Shown one piece after another: positions 23,005 to 33,997 of a stretch of DNA of 64,000 bases. This DNA comes from Chondrus crispus (Eukaryota; Rhodophyta; Florideophyceae; Gigartinales; Gigartinaceae). The notes beneath the pieces are model-generated. The model worked only from the letters and a program-made list of their open reading frames with translations, searched no databases and was not told the origin of the DNA. Positions within the stretch are counted from its first letter, which is position 1; each line of letters begins with the position of its first letter. The position numbers and the translations under genes were made by a program. The DNA is taken from assembly GCF_000350225.1 (NCBI RefSeq), contig NW_005178996.1, positions 122,712-186,711 of the forward strand, given 5' to 3'.

Positions 23005-25188
23005 CTACGTTGCCTCCCTGTCGTTTCCCGGTCTCCTTCCGTGGGCGCCGCCGGAATACGCGCCCGGTTCGATAATCTGGGTCCCCTGCAGGGCCCCCGG
23101 AAACGGGGTTGTCCGGAAACTCGGTGACGAATTCGCCCTTGGTGAGTTACAAGCCCGTCCCCCAGGGCTGTAATTCCTCTGGGTGCGTCTCTGTTGGAAG
23201 TTTGTCTCCCGTTGGGCTAAAATCCGAGCTCGGACGTCCGGCGACATCCCATGCCAGCAAGGTCTCTCCCGCAAAAGGCAGAGGCGGCAGGGCGTTCCGC
23301 TGCTCGCGTCCTGTCGAGGCGGCTCCCAATGCCGGGCGTCTCCTCCCCGAGGGGGTGTGTTTGGCTTGGGCCACATACTGCTCCCACCCTCTGGTGCCGT
23401 CGAACCCAGAGAGGCTGTGAAGTACGTCGTGCGTGTCCCCGGGGGCGAGGGGAACGCGGCCGTCTCGACCGCCATCGCGACCCGGCGCTCCGAGAAAACA
23501 TCCACTTCCTTGAGGGGACCCGGTTCGGACGAATCTTCTGAGAGGAGCAGGCTACCCTGCTGGCGTCCTGTCCGGTGGCCCGAGCGGTCCTGGCTCCCTG
23601 CGGTTGCCGGGTAATTCTTTCCGCCCCGGTAGGCCGTCCCCATGCCCTCGGCGTACCGCGTTAGCTCCGTAAAAGCTATGCGGGGATGCGTCGTGAGGTG
23701 GTGACGCACCTGTGTACGAATTCCCGGGAGGAGGCCCTCTGCGAAGAGCGACTTGAGCCGATTATCGGAGAAGACATTTCCACAGCGGAGGGCTTTTCTC
23801 CAGAGACGGTCGCCATACTCCGTCTCGGACATCCCCGAACTCTGTATAAAGTTCGTTACCTCGGCGTAGGCTTCTGCGATGACTTCATAGGTCGCGTATG
23901 TCCTGAGGAGGTAGTTGACAACCTCCGGATAGGACGACAACACTTCGTCCCCACGGGCGTCGGCTACACCAGACTCCCCCACAAAACGGGTCTGCACCTT
24001 TGCCAAGGCCGTGCCAGTCATGAAGAACTGGAAGCACCAGAGGGCCGCTCCCTCATGCACGCCGTTCTGGTTGGACGCCGCCGTAAACCTGGAGAGGAAA
24101 TTTAGCACCGCAATCGGGTCGTCTCCACTGAAGGTCACGCCCTTCATCTGAAGAGCCATCCGCTTTCCGGCCCTCGAAACCGTGCTGGCGACTTTGGCGT
24201 TGTATCGTCCCGAACGGTTGTGCAGCCGATACCAGCGGTAATCCATGACCCTTTTAAAGAGGTCGTTTAGGGGGCGAATCCGACCCACATGCCTCACGTC
24301 TACTTCAAAATCGTCCCGAGAGGAGTCTGTTTCGTCCCTCGTGGCATCACTAGCTTCCGATTCGTCCGTCTCGTATCCCTTGCCCTTGGTCTTTCTCCGG
24401 TACTTCTGCGTCGGCAGCACTACGCGACCGGCCCCGGGCGGAAACGCGGGTGGCTGTCCCATCTCTTGGGCTTGAAGTCGGCCATCGCACTCTTCTCCAT
24501 CCCACAGGGTCTCACGTCCCATATGAGGGTACGGCGGCCGGGCGTTCCCAAGCATCAGCGACGGCGGTAATACGTCCGTTGCCGCCAACGGCAGTCGCTC
24601 TGCCGGCGGCGCTCGAGCGCGCACCTCTGCCCGGGTAACGTCCCCCACGGTTGACGTGATCGTGTCCGAAAAGGGACCGCGTCCGACTACTTCGTCCACG
24701 GCGCTCCTTACGAGGGTCCGGCTGTGATCCTCAACGATCTTTCGGAGCGTGCTTGTCAATTGCGCCTCCACGGCAGCCGGGATTCGCTTGTCCAGCTGGG
24801 CCGTCAACCACGTGTTTAGGGCCGCCCTCAGGGTCAGGTCCCCTAGGTCCGGGTGGGCCTCCAAGGCGTCTCGGTGGATCGTCATCCTATTTGGACGTTC
24901 GTCGCCGATTATGGCGGGGGCCGGCTGGCTCTCTCCGTGTTGTCGGCCTTCGAGGGGCTCCTCCGCCGGCGTCGGTGGTAATGCCGCTCTGGTCTGCGAT
25001 CGCGTCCTTGCGCGGGCCAAGCGCTCCACATGCGCCGCTCGTGCCTCGGCGCTTCTAACGGAGCCCACGTTCTCTGTAGACCCGTCCGTGCGACTTGGTC
25101 CCCCCAGCTGGGACCGATTTACTGACTCGTCGTCCCTTCCGTCTCGGGGGAAGCCCCCCTGCGATCTCGCGTCTTCTCGTCCACTCAT
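23005..25188 (-). CDS. gypsy B gag, 727 aa
   Basis: Intact ORF directly downstream of the 5' LTR and primer site. The N-terminal about 280 residues are Arg/Glu/Pro-rich. The central capsid-like region (about residues 330-530: KGVTFSGDDPIAVLNFL, FQFFMTGTALAKVQTRF, FIQSSGMSETEYGDRLWRKA, SLFAEGLLPGIRTQVRHHL) is typical of a retrotransposon gag. There is no classic CCHC knuckle. The only cluster is CRLCLLRERPCWH near the end, so RNA binding may rely on the basic Arg-rich stretches. It ends at 23005; pol follows in a different frame, implying a frameshift or separate initiation. Confidence 0.8.
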   Translation of the reverse strand: MSGREDARSQGGFPRDGRDDESVNRSQLGGPSRTDGSTENVGSVRSAEARAAHVERLARARTRSQTRAALPPTPAEEPLEGRQHGESQPAPAIIGDERPNRMTIHRDALEAHPDLGDLTLRAALNTWLTAQLDKRIPAAVEAQLTSTLRKIVEDHSRTLVRSAVDEVVGRGPFSDTITSTVGDVTRAEVRARAPPAERLPLAATDVLPPSLMLGNARPPYPHMGRETLWDGEECDGRLQAQEMGQPPAFPPGAGRVVLPTQKYRRKTKGKGYETDESEASDATRDETDSSRDDFEVDVRHVGRIRPLNDLFKRVMDYRWYRLHNRSGRYNAKVASTVSRAGKRMALQMKGVTFSGDDPIAVLNFLSRFTAASNQNGVHEGAALWCFQFFMTGTALAKVQTRFVGESGVADARGDEVLSSYPEVVNYLLRTYATYEVIAEAYAEVTNFIQSSGMSETEYGDRLWRKALRCGNVFSDNRLKSLFAEGLLPGIRTQVRHHLTTHPRIAFTELTRYAEGMGTAYRGGKNYPATAGSQDRSGHRTGRQQGSLLLSEDSSEPGPLKEVDVFSERRVAMAVETAAFPSPPGTRTTYFTASLGSTAPEGGSSMWPKPNTPPRGGDARHWEPPRQDASSGTPCRLCLLRERPCWHGMSPDVRARILAQRETNFQQRRTQRNYSPGGRACNSPRANSSPSFRTTPFPGALQGTQIIEPGAYSGGAHGRRPGNDREAT

Positions 25189-25276
25189 CTTGAAACGAGG
25201 CGGTGATTCTCGATCCCTTCCAATCCCAGTCGTCCGATTCGGAGATCAATAAAAGAATCCTAGAAATAGATTTCTA

Positions 25277-25289
25277 GGTTGGGAGACCA
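25277..25289 (-). other. primer-binding site of gypsy B
   Basis: On the minus strand TGGTCTCCCAACC begins two bases after the 5' LTR. The TGG start pairs with the CCA end of a tRNA. I cannot name the tRNA. A perfect small hairpin (CCTAGAAAT / ATTTCTAGG) follows at once, which could help primer or packaging structure. Confidence 0.6.
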
Positions 25290-25291
25290 GT

Positions 25292-26054
25292 TGTAATAAT
25301 ATGGATCCTTCCGGTTCGGTTTTTACCCCGTCACGGAGGGGGTGTCCACGGCAGCGGTAAAATTACAACACCACTAACCTCTCTTTGAGGGCGGCGGTTA
25401 TGACTCCGGTAAACGGGCGAGTGGAATTGCGACCCTGGAGGGGATAGGGCTCCATGGGCATACGGTTCCACCAAGCGGTGGAACGACCAAGCTGGGGAGC
25501 GTGTGCCTCCGGCCCTCAAGAATAACCCGCACGGGACGATCTGCCTCTTTCTCCTAAGTTCTCGCCCCGGGGGTCGCTACCCCCTTTTACTCTGGGAGCG
25601 TACTGCCCCCGCCCCTAAGTACGTCGACCTCCGGCGGCCGGGCAGTACAGTAGTGATCTACTTCTACTTTGGATCACTACAGTGGAGTACCTCTACTGTA
25701 CTCCACCGGGGAGTGACCTGTACAGCGGCACACGTGGCGGTACTCCTGCCACCTGTACTCGCACGCAGAGCGCGCACCACGTGTTCTAGCTGGGACTCCC
25801 CCGGCTGACACTCCCATTACACTAATTTCTACGCCCCTACAGTAGGACGTACTAGTCTACTGTACCCGATCGGGACATTATACGTGCGGCGGTACACGTG
25901 GCCATTCCGCCGCCACCTGTCACCCGTGGCGGTACGTGCACCCCGTGTACAAGATGAATTTTCCCTGCCTTTCCAGTATCGTCTGATCACTCCTACGGTA
26001 TCTCCCTCCGGGTCGTTACGTTTACCGACACCGGTCGGTACCCGTTCTCCCACA
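25292..26054 (-). repeat. 5' LTR of gypsy B
   Basis: 763 bp, direct repeat of 14693-15456. It is upstream of gag on the minus strand. CCGAG follows on the plus side (26055-26059), matching the bases before the other LTR. Confidence 0.92.
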
Positions 26055-28790
26055 CCGAGGAAAGACTTCGAGTCGGAAGCGGGGTGGTTTTAGACTCGTC
26101 ATGACCTCTCAGGCCGATCGATACAGCCCCTCATTGTTCTTGCCTAAGCTTTCCAAAGGCAACTCATTGAGAATCACCTGCACGAGATTGACAATTAGAG
26201 ACCAGTCAGTCGGTCCCAGTCTGAACTTTGATAATGAAGCCCGAAACGTTCGCAACACTTTTCTCATGCACTTCTCCACTATTTCATCAGCCCAGGGGGA
26301 GTATTCCACCACTAAATGGTGTTTGATAGCGAAGGTTGTAGCTAGGCTTCTCACCACGGCGTTCTTAAAGTGGCTTGCTTGGTCACTGACCCAATAGTCC
26401 ATTACACCAAACAGAGCAATCCATTTTCTCAGCACCGCCGCTGCAGTCTCGGAATTGGCGCACTTACCTGGCCACAACCACAAATACCTTGCCACATCGT
26501 CGCTCATCAACAGTAAATACTTAAGGTCTTTAATGCCGTAGCCACAATACAGAAAATCGAAGTGAAGCACCTCATTGTACCATGGAGCGTCAAGGCAAGG
26601 GGACACGGGATCTTGTTGCCAGCTCTGGATGTAATACAGTAAATGCATGCCGACACGAACGCTTGCAGTCCTCCGCCTGTCGCTTCCAAGTAAGGACTCA
26701 TTGGATTCTGTCCAACGAGGCGTTCTTACCCCGATGACCAGCAGCTCCGCAATGCGCCGCGGCAATAATTGAGAGCTGTAATTGTATGTCTTTCTCTGGA
26801 ATCCAAGTTTCCTCGTTCTCCTTCCAGAGTCCATCGACCATAGTTGCTTTTACCGGTCGCCCGTCTTCATGCACCGTCTGCGATTTTGCGCACTTTCTCA
26901 GCAGTAGGCCATTCGAATCCATCATCAGTAGGTGATGGCACTATACCCTTCCGATTCAGAACTTCCTTTATGTACTTGATAGCCTTCATTCTCTAACCCC
27001 GGTACCCTTTGAACCAACGTGTCATGATATCAGCCATCACGTTTTTCTCCGGCTACGTGTTCTATGGTATACTGGAACTGGCCCAAGAACAAACCCCACC
27101 GCTTTACCTTCGAGATAATGTGCCTTCCCAGGTTGGGGTGTACAGTATTCGGATAAGACACAAACAGTAAGTTGAAATGGTTAGTAAAGTTATGAGTGAA
27201 GGCACAAATAAATAGGTAGTCCAGTTTTTTATAATCTGAAATATTATGTAAGCCTCCTTTTCGAAGGTGCTCCAGTTTCGCTCGGCACCCTTGAAGGCAG
27301 CTCCCACAAAAGCCAAAAGATCGTGGCACTGCTCCACCATCGGCTTGTTCAGCTCAGGAGGATTACACTGAGTTACCAAACCAGCCCAGTTCTTCTGAGG
27401 CATCGGTAAATCGGCACAAAGCCTTACCCTCCTTCCTATGAGAGCGTGACTGATTGTCGCAGGTGGTCTTGTAAGGCTCGGAACGAGTCGACACATATCT
27501 GCCCCCAAGAAAGACTGGAAAATGGAACGCTCTTAATTGCCCTGCGCGTGCGCTCACGCGCAATATCATATGCCTCATCCAGAACTGCTCGTAAAGGTGC
27601 AACGGTACCCGCAAAATCTGGGACAGCATGCGCCATCCATTGTAGGCAGTGAATATAGTGACAAAATTCGCCGGCAGTCTCGGGTACGGAAGTATCCCTG
27701 ATGCCACTCAATCTGTTCGGGTCGAACTGTACGCCTGCAGCGCTGATAATCCGTCCACACCATCGTACTTTGCGCGTGAAGAGCTTGTATTTGCGAGCGG
27801 AGAGTTTGAGACCTCGGGAGCGACAGACAGTAAAGAAACGACGCAGTGTCCCCAACAAATCTGCTTCAGCTCGGTCATGTATGAGGAAATCATCTAGCCA
27901 TGCTTTAAGGTTGGCCATGAGCTCTGAAAGACACGGCTCGACCTTACTTTGAAAGTTGGGCACACTCGTCTTTGCGCCTTGGGTAGTCCTTAGAGGTTTC
28001 CAAACACACGTAGGTGTCATAAAGCTGAGAGGATCCTAGCGATCCTCATGTAGAGGAAGCTGCCAGTATCCACTTGTGAAATCTATCTTAGCAAAGACCG
28101 AACTTTCAACAACACCCTGGAGCTCAGACTCAATGTGACGCATCGGACAAGGTGTATTATCAATTCCCCGGTTCACCGGGCGATAGTCAAGTGTCATGCG
28201 GAACTGGACCGGAGGGTCCTTCGGCACGAGCAGCGGAGCAGAAGCCCAACGGGAATCGGGATTGGGCTCTATGAACCCATATTCATGCAGTTTAGCAGTA
28301 TAGGAACAGGTAAACGCTCTCTTTTGCGCACTGTACCGACAAGGCTTCGTGATGCATGGCTTGACCCTTGGGTCTAAGCTCAGTCACATCGGCTCGACAT
28401 CTGCGGGCGGGTTCTGCGCAAGCCGTAAGCGAAAAATGTCTCTGAACTCCTGTAGAAGCGCTTCCAGAGACTCAAATCCCTGCTCGGTCATGTTCTCGGA
28501 CTTAGCATCCTCAATTACCTTTTTGAGCGCTTCCTGTATGTCCACTTCAGTATCCTCTCCTATATCCAGCCAGCCACTGTCTTCCGTGCCGTCAAGTGCA
28601 TTGTCTACGGACGCGGCTGTAGAATGATACAGTCCGGGGGACATCAGGAGTGCGACAGTACCGTCGCGATATTCCGTCTCAGACAGTATCTCTGTGACCT
28701 TAACCTCACCATGATATTTGTTACAGGCCACCTCCAATGCCTTGCGGGCGTCCAAACCCAATGCTTCCAGTAATGGACAGCTGAGAAGAG
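26055..28790 (-). pseudogene. gypsy A protease end, RT, RNase H and integrase
   Basis: Read on the minus strand in several frames. 28384-28761 gives the region before RT. 28036-28227 has RT text FRMTLDYRPVNRGID and FAKIDFTSGYWQLPLHEDR followed by a stop. 27436-28020 continues with the polymerase box WLDDFLIH. RNase H follows in two frames around 27100-27500 (NWSTFEKEAYIIFQIIK). The integrase zinc region (HCGAAGHRGKNASLDRIQ) lies near 26700. The core at 26109-26834 has LHFDFLYCGYG, YWVSDQASHFKN and SPWADEIVEKC. After GLYRSA one frame change leads into the sequence cut by element B. Multiple indels and stops make it a dead copy. Confidence 0.8.
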
Positions 28791-30704
28791 GTTCAGGAAT
28801 GGGTCACTGCCACTAGCCATGTAACATTGCGAAGTGTCGACGTGGTTTCATGACGGATGTGAAGCTCGGTAGTCAACTTGACTGCGCGATCGCACTCCAC
28901 ATACACGGGGATATCTTCAGGAGATGTTACTACTGCCATACCGTATTGACTTGGTACATTGAATACCTTTACGTTGATGTCTGCACCCTCGGATATCAAC
29001 GCAGCTAGAACATCAGGCGGGAGAAGATTGATATCTGATCCAAGATCAGCGCATGTTTCACGCATCATCTTACCGGCAAAAGTTTCTGTTATCGTAGCCC
29101 CATTGTCCTTTGCCCTGCTATCTGCAGAGCGTACAAACTTTGCAGCCTTCTTTTTGTTTCGATGCTTCTGGAGCCACTTGTCCATTTCGGCTTGACCCTT
29201 ACACTGCGTGCAATCCTTTATAAAATGTCTCAGCTTCTTGTCGGAACACTTCGGATGTAAACAAATGGGCTTCCATTCATCCCTCTTTCTTGTTCCATCT
29301 TCAAGTTCCAGGTTCATGGGGTTTTCATTTTTGGATGAACCCGATTTGTTCTTTCCAATTTTGTTCTTGTGAATAATACTGCTGTGAAATTCTCTACTGC
29401 TGTCGACGTGTTCAGCTTGTTCTTCCACATATTTTATGTATGATTTAACATCCTTCTTTACAGCTTGACGGTATTCCAGGTCTTTCACAACATTGGCTTT
29501 TAAACTGGGGGGTATAAGGCCTCCGTCAAATGAGAAATGGTCTTCTTGGGATTATCATTTCTGAAGTTTCCATAACCCACATTTTCGAGGCGTTCGAACT
29601 ATTCCACGACGAGTTAACGGACTCGCATACGCGGGTCTTCAATTTGCATAGGTGTAGCATAAGCGCGGATCAGAATTAGATTTAGAATTAGATCGCGAGC
29701 GCGCGATCGCACGTGTACTATCAGCGCGCGCGATCACCCGTGTATTAACAGCGCTACAGTAGATGAGCACGTTAGGTCAGCACTGTAACGCGCTACAGTA
29801 CAGCACGGAATGTACTGTATCCCTGTATGATAGACGCGACGATTTGTTTATTAAAACTACGGGGAGCCGACGGCGGGGAGGGGACGGGCAAGCATCGGCT
29901 TGGCCAGACCCTCACCGCCGGCTAACCCGGAACGCTTACTCTAACTCGGGAACGCTCTCTCTGTTCGCGTTTTAGAGAAGAAGGACACGGGTAGCGGGCG
30001 CGTGCGTGCGCGTGTGAGCTAGGATCCGCCTCCGCCCGTCGGTACTGGAATGTCACCCAGTGCCGCGCCGGGGCCTCGAGGCGTCGATCCGCTCTACCGC
30101 GTACAATAACGCGTTCGCGACCCGACCCGCTCTACCACCGCTACCCGCTCGTGTTCTTCCTCACGCGTTGGTTACTGGTCCTCTCTGTTCTTCTTGCGTT
30201 CTACAGGGTCTCTACGCGGACTGTGCATACACCCCCGCCGTTGGGGTGTTTATGCTACACATAGGCATGCGCAGGCCTATTACGGCTGCCTCGATGACTC
30301 TAGAGTCTGGCTCTTGTTTCCTGACATTAGTCACGACCTCCTCTATCGCAGCCTTGATGTCTTCAGAAGTGAGAGCCGTAACCTCAACATCCAGCGCGAC
30401 CGTGACAAACATTCTCATAAAATGCATAGACCTAAGTACGTGTGGTTTGATGCAGAGCTTGTAACTAGCTGTAGTCATTGTGGGCACCTCTTTTTTCTTC
30501 TCCTCGACCTCTAACTCATATTCCTCGCCGAGCAGAGATGAACTTAATCATCTCCTTTGGGTCGAGACTTCCAAAAACAGGATGCCTGATGACGTTGAAA
30601 ACGACTGAGTTACTGTAGTCGACTCCGTCTGCCTCTCGGTAATTGAAACCGGGAGCGTTCATGTCGACTCCCAGTGAGGCGAGCTCGCGGTTAAGCTTCG
30701 GCAT
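28791..30704 (-). pseudogene. gypsy A gag and protease, split by a 607-bp insertion
   Basis: The frame starts at the ATG 30704 shortly after the primer site (MPKLNRELASLGVDMN). One shift near 30516 leads to ELEVEEKKKEVPTMTTASYK and EVVTNVRKQEPDSRV, up to LRMPM at 30266. After the insertion the text resumes at 29652 (QIEDPRMRV, then ERLENVGYGNFRNDNPKK). The part 28793-29488 carries a Cys/His cluster (CLHPKCSDKKLRHFIKDC, a CxxxC...H...C knuckle-like unit) and a protease-like ADLGSDINLLPPDVL, with DLG instead of DTG/DSG. The family is recognisable only from order and these motifs. Confidence 0.65.
29653..30259. mobile_element. 607-bp insertion, probable solo LTR, in gypsy A gag
   Basis: It begins TGTAGCATAA and ends TTATGCTACA (10-bp inverted ends starting TG and ending CA), flanked by CATAGG at 29647-29652 and 30260-30265. 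Removing it rejoins the gag text of element A. It contains no ORF with homology. The interior has GATCGCG/CGCGCGATC palindromes and a GC-rich half. A solo LTR fits best. A short DNA transposon with 10-bp repeats and a 6-bp duplication is the alternative. Confidence 0.75.
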
Positions 30705-30734
30705 TCACTCGATAATACAGAAATCGTACGAAAG

Positions 30735-30750
30735 TGGTTCCGCGGAACCA
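30735..30750 (-). other. palindromic primer-binding site of gypsy A
   Basis: On the minus strand TGGTTCCGCGGAACCA lies nine bases after the 5' LTR. It begins TGG as a tRNA 3'-end complement should, and the 16 bases form a perfect palindrome, so RNA here could pair with itself as well as with a tRNA. Confidence 0.5.
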
Positions 30751-30759
30751 GTTTTAAGC

Positions 30760-31066
30760 TGTGGCTACTCTTGCACGATGCGAAGTCCTTGGCGACCAAT
30801 GCTGTGACACTGACGTCTCTCTTTACTTGATGAGGTAAATTACAGTATTTATACTATCTCCAGTTGCTCTTCGGGCCGGTTGGGACCTGCTACTCAGGTT
30901 TCTTGGACGTAGGTTCCCTGTCTTCGCCGAGTCCGCATGCATCAATATTTCTTGTCACATGCACAAAAACCATTACAAATACTAACCTCACCTATGGCAT
31001 TTGGACGCCAGCACAAAAAAGGAAACACAACTGACTGGTTGCCATTTGTCCGAGTCAGCCACCACA
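30760..31066 (-). repeat. 5' LTR of gypsy A
   Basis: 307 bp, homologous to 13645-13956. It ends CCACA, followed by ACAC (31067-31070), which equals the four bases before the other LTR. Confidence 0.85.
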
Positions 31067-31070
31067 ACAC

Positions 31071-31527
31071 TACTAGTAGAGCATGAGACGATGTCGGGCA
31101 GGCACGCTCGCATTCAAATAGACGCAAGCACAGCGTGCAAGCGAACACCTGTCGGCAAACGCGTGTTAAGGACTCGGCGTTGTAGCCATAACGGCAGCAT
31201 CTAGCTAGCAATAATAGCATAGAGGCGGCTGCCCAGCACTTCATGCTGAACAGCATTATATCCCTTCACTTCAGCTCCCCTCCATTCTCACCTATATCCA
31301 ACCATTGCCATGGCGCCCCATGCTACAAAAGTACAGTAGGCGTGGGGAGCAGTTGCGGTGAATTCTTTCACATAAGCAGTTGTTTTCGAAATCAAAGCCG
31401 TTTGATACAGATTGACATCGAATTTACAGAGTTGCAGGGGAATATCGTAATTCAATAATCTTTAATTACGACACGACAAGGCTGACAGCAGAACTGTCCC
31501 TCTCCACCAGAGTGTTCATCCTCCGAG
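31071..31527. other. intergenic, no supported gene
   Basis: Right flank of gypsy A. Short ORFs only, with no shared repeat and no recognisable motif. Confidence 0.4.
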
Positions 31528-33076
31528 TTGGTCCCCATTGAACAAATAGACACAATATCATCGGAAGCCTCTGCATTTTCGCGCCAAACAGAGCAAACGC
31601 TACTCGGCGATGGTGCGCGGACACAATTATATCTTACCATGGAACAATTGGAACCCATCTACGGATCACACGAAAATTATTGCACTGTCAGCTCTTCCAC
31701 ACTTGAGACTTCTGCACGCGTACACACAGAAGCCAATCCAATCCTCTGCCCTGCTCATCCATCGCGATCGCCCGTCATGACACGCTCACTCAAGAGTGCC
31801 GATCCCGCTGCTGCGCTCCAGATACTTGGGGAACAGGCGGCATTACGGCAAGAGGAACTCGAAAATTTTGACGAGCTCGGTAGCCTTTCGGAGAGTGAGG
31901 AGGGGCACCAAAGTGACTCTACTATCATTGACAAAATTTTCGAGGAGAACGGCAATTAAGCCATCATGGACATAATACATTTTACTCTGAATGAGTTCAT
32001 GTCCATTTGGAACAATGTGACCGAACACGTACGCCAAAACTATAACACTGGACGAGGTAGCAAATCGCCCATTCATGCCAAGGATTTGTTTTTATGACGA
32101 TTACCGTAATGAAACATGGAAGCAAATGGAACATGATGGCATATCTTTTTGGAATGAAGGCACCGACGTTCAAAAAAAGAGTGACCAAGATGATCAAAAT
32201 GCTTTCGAAACATGCTTACTCCAAGTTTGTCACATTCTATGAGCGCCGGTACTCGACGACCAGGCTCATATCGGAGAAGAAAACTTTCAAAAATTACAAG
32301 AGATGTCGCTTAGCAAACGACGTGACGTTTGTCCGGAGTTTTCGTCCTGGTGGCTCGCTTGAGGAGTCGAAAAAGTATTTTTCCGACATGCATAAATTGT
32401 ACGGATACAAGATTGAAGTATCGGTTCTTCCTAATGGTCTAGCGATTGGATCAAGTCGGCATCATCCAAGATCTGTTACTGACATTGAAATAATGAGAGA
32501 TATGATCGGCTTCATGCGGATTGTCTGGAAAAATCGGAGGAGGAAAAGGCAATCATCGACATCGGAAACGGGGCTGACCTGCACGCAGAAAACTGGTGCG
32601 TGCTACTAGACAAAGGCTACGTGGGAATCGAAGGTGGAATAAGAAGCATTATTCCCAAGAAGAAACCCCATGGAGGCGTGTTGAGCATTTCGGACAAGAG
32701 GGAGAACGAGACTAAGTCGGCTGACCGAATTTTAGTTGAGAACTTTTTTGGAAGACAGAGCACGCTGTGGGCAGTAGTGGCTAATAAATATTGCTGGGTT
32801 GAGGATTGGTTCGATGACATATTTCGTTTGACAATGGCATTGACTAATGTACATATGAGATGGAATCCGTTGCGAGACGGTGATGGTACAACGTGTGAAC
32901 GCTATTTGAAACGTTTGCACGACATAGCACAAACCGGCGTGAATACGCGCAAACGTGCTCAGGCCTCGTATCGAAAGCGTAGGAAGCGCACAATGGAGCG
33001 CACGTTGCGCACGAGGGAAGAACAGGAGGGGGAAAGTGCTCTGTTTGATGACGAGGAGGAGGGGGTCAGCGATTGA
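31528..33076 (+). pseudogene. DDE-type transposase, copy 1
   Basis: Three frames together resemble one transposase of about 510 aa. 31528-31959 gives an acidic N-terminal part, stopped by TAA. Coding text continues (IIHFTLNEFMSIWNNV) to a shift at about 32090. 32094-32609 has MKHGSKWNMMAYLFGMKAPT, SFRPGGSLEESKKYFSDMHK and YGYKIEVSVLPNGLAI. After a shift near 32540 the last part has LLDKGYVG, PKKKPHGGVLS, SADRILVENFFGR and ALTNVHMRWNPLR. These stretches match the DDE_4-like group known from oomycete and algal genomes, with Asp in LDKGY and Glu in VENFFG. A basic and then acidic tail follows. It is dead by frameshifts unless short introns hide them. I saw no terminal inverted repeats. Confidence 0.7.
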
Positions 33077-33997
33077 AATTGTTCTGAGCCATTACGTTGA
33101 CAGTCTGTACCTGGAGCGATGAACGACATTTGAGTAAAAATACCGTTTTTCTGCATGCGTTGCGTTACATCTCGATTCAATGTACCCCAATATGCGAAGA
33201 TCACTTGCTTTCCGAAAAGGTCAACGATTTTCGCATATGAGAGGCCTACGATGACGAGCTGAACATCTGACTCCCAGACCTGGTAGATGGTGCATTGGGG
33301 AATCGCCCCGCGAAAACGTATTCTGTACGTTCGTTGCGCTCTGGTGCCGACAGAGCATACTGTAAAATTGGGCCTTGTGTCTGAGAGTGCCGTATTTTTG
33401 TGTTTTCCGGCTCAATTCGTCAGATTATACATGTACAGAACAGCCACTATTTTTTGCTAATTCATAGATCTCGATCCGTAATTCAAGCTCTCCGTGGACA
33501 GCTGAATGATATGTTAGATATGCAGGTCACTGCCTATTCTCTTGCTTATCTTTCCGCCATTGTCCAAAGCCATGACTTGGATCAGTTGTGCCTTCAAAAG
33601 ATCATCTTTTGAAGCGCTCACGCAAGGAAGAGCAGTCGGCATTGTGCTGCTCACCAGTTTTGCAAAACCTGGCTGGAGTTCTGTCTCCGGTAGGAATAAC
33701 AGGCAGTCACTCACACCTATATTTGTCACCAGGGAAACGACTGGTTTCGTGCAGGGCTGGCTTACCGGCAAGGCAGGGTACGTATTGGAAATCAGTAGAA
33801 CACATCCGGAAATATGAGGCTCGATGTGGATATTGCTCAAAGACTTAGAAGTTACCGATAATATTTGGTAGTTACTGTGCACACCAAAAAATTCCGCAAA
33901 TACGTGGGGTATTCCAGGAATATCCCATATGCTAATAATGAAAGCGAATTTATTAAAGCGATGATGCTTTGCGTATAGCAGCATGCTAACACACTAT
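33077..33997. other. spacer between the two convergent transposase copies
   Basis: It holds an open frame on the minus strand (33514-33984, 156 codons) with no recognisable motif and unremarkable composition. I do not support it as a gene. No inverted repeat linking the two transposase copies was seen. Confidence 0.4.

Larger units (their letters stand above)
14693..26054 (-). mobile_element. Ty3/gypsy chromodomain retrotransposon B, full length, nested in A
   Basis: The LTRs at 14693-15456 and 25292-26054 both run TGTAATAATATGG...CTCCCACA. The target duplication CCGAG is at 14688-14692 and 26055-26059. Genes on the minus strand are gag, protease-RT-RNase H, then integrase with a C-terminal chromodomain. 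A primer site follows the right (5') LTR and a polypurine tract precedes the left (3') LTR, confirming orientation. Between the integrase end (18885) and the 3' LTR lies an unusual 3.4-kb region with plus-strand ORFs. I noticed roughly 15 LTR differences by eye, so the insertion is fairly recent, but pol carries a frameshift and a stop. Confidence 0.95.
13645..31066 (-). mobile_element. Ty3/gypsy retrotransposon A, complete outline, split by two insertions
   Basis: Two direct repeats of about 310 bp bound it (13645-13956 and 30760-31066), both TG...CA, with ACAC on each outer side (13641-13644 and 31067-31070). The coding order on the minus strand is gag, protease, RT, RNase H, integrase, chromo-like tail, which is the Ty3/gypsy order. 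The interior is interrupted by gypsy B (14693-26054) and by a 607-bp insertion (29653-30259). Removing both leaves about 5.4 kb, a normal length. The LTR copies show many mismatches and indels, so this is the oldest layer here. All coding parts are broken. Confidence 0.85.

Noticed and set aside
33514-33984. 156-codon minus-strand ORF between the transposase copies
   Set aside because: No recognisable domain or repeat; length is within chance expectation here.
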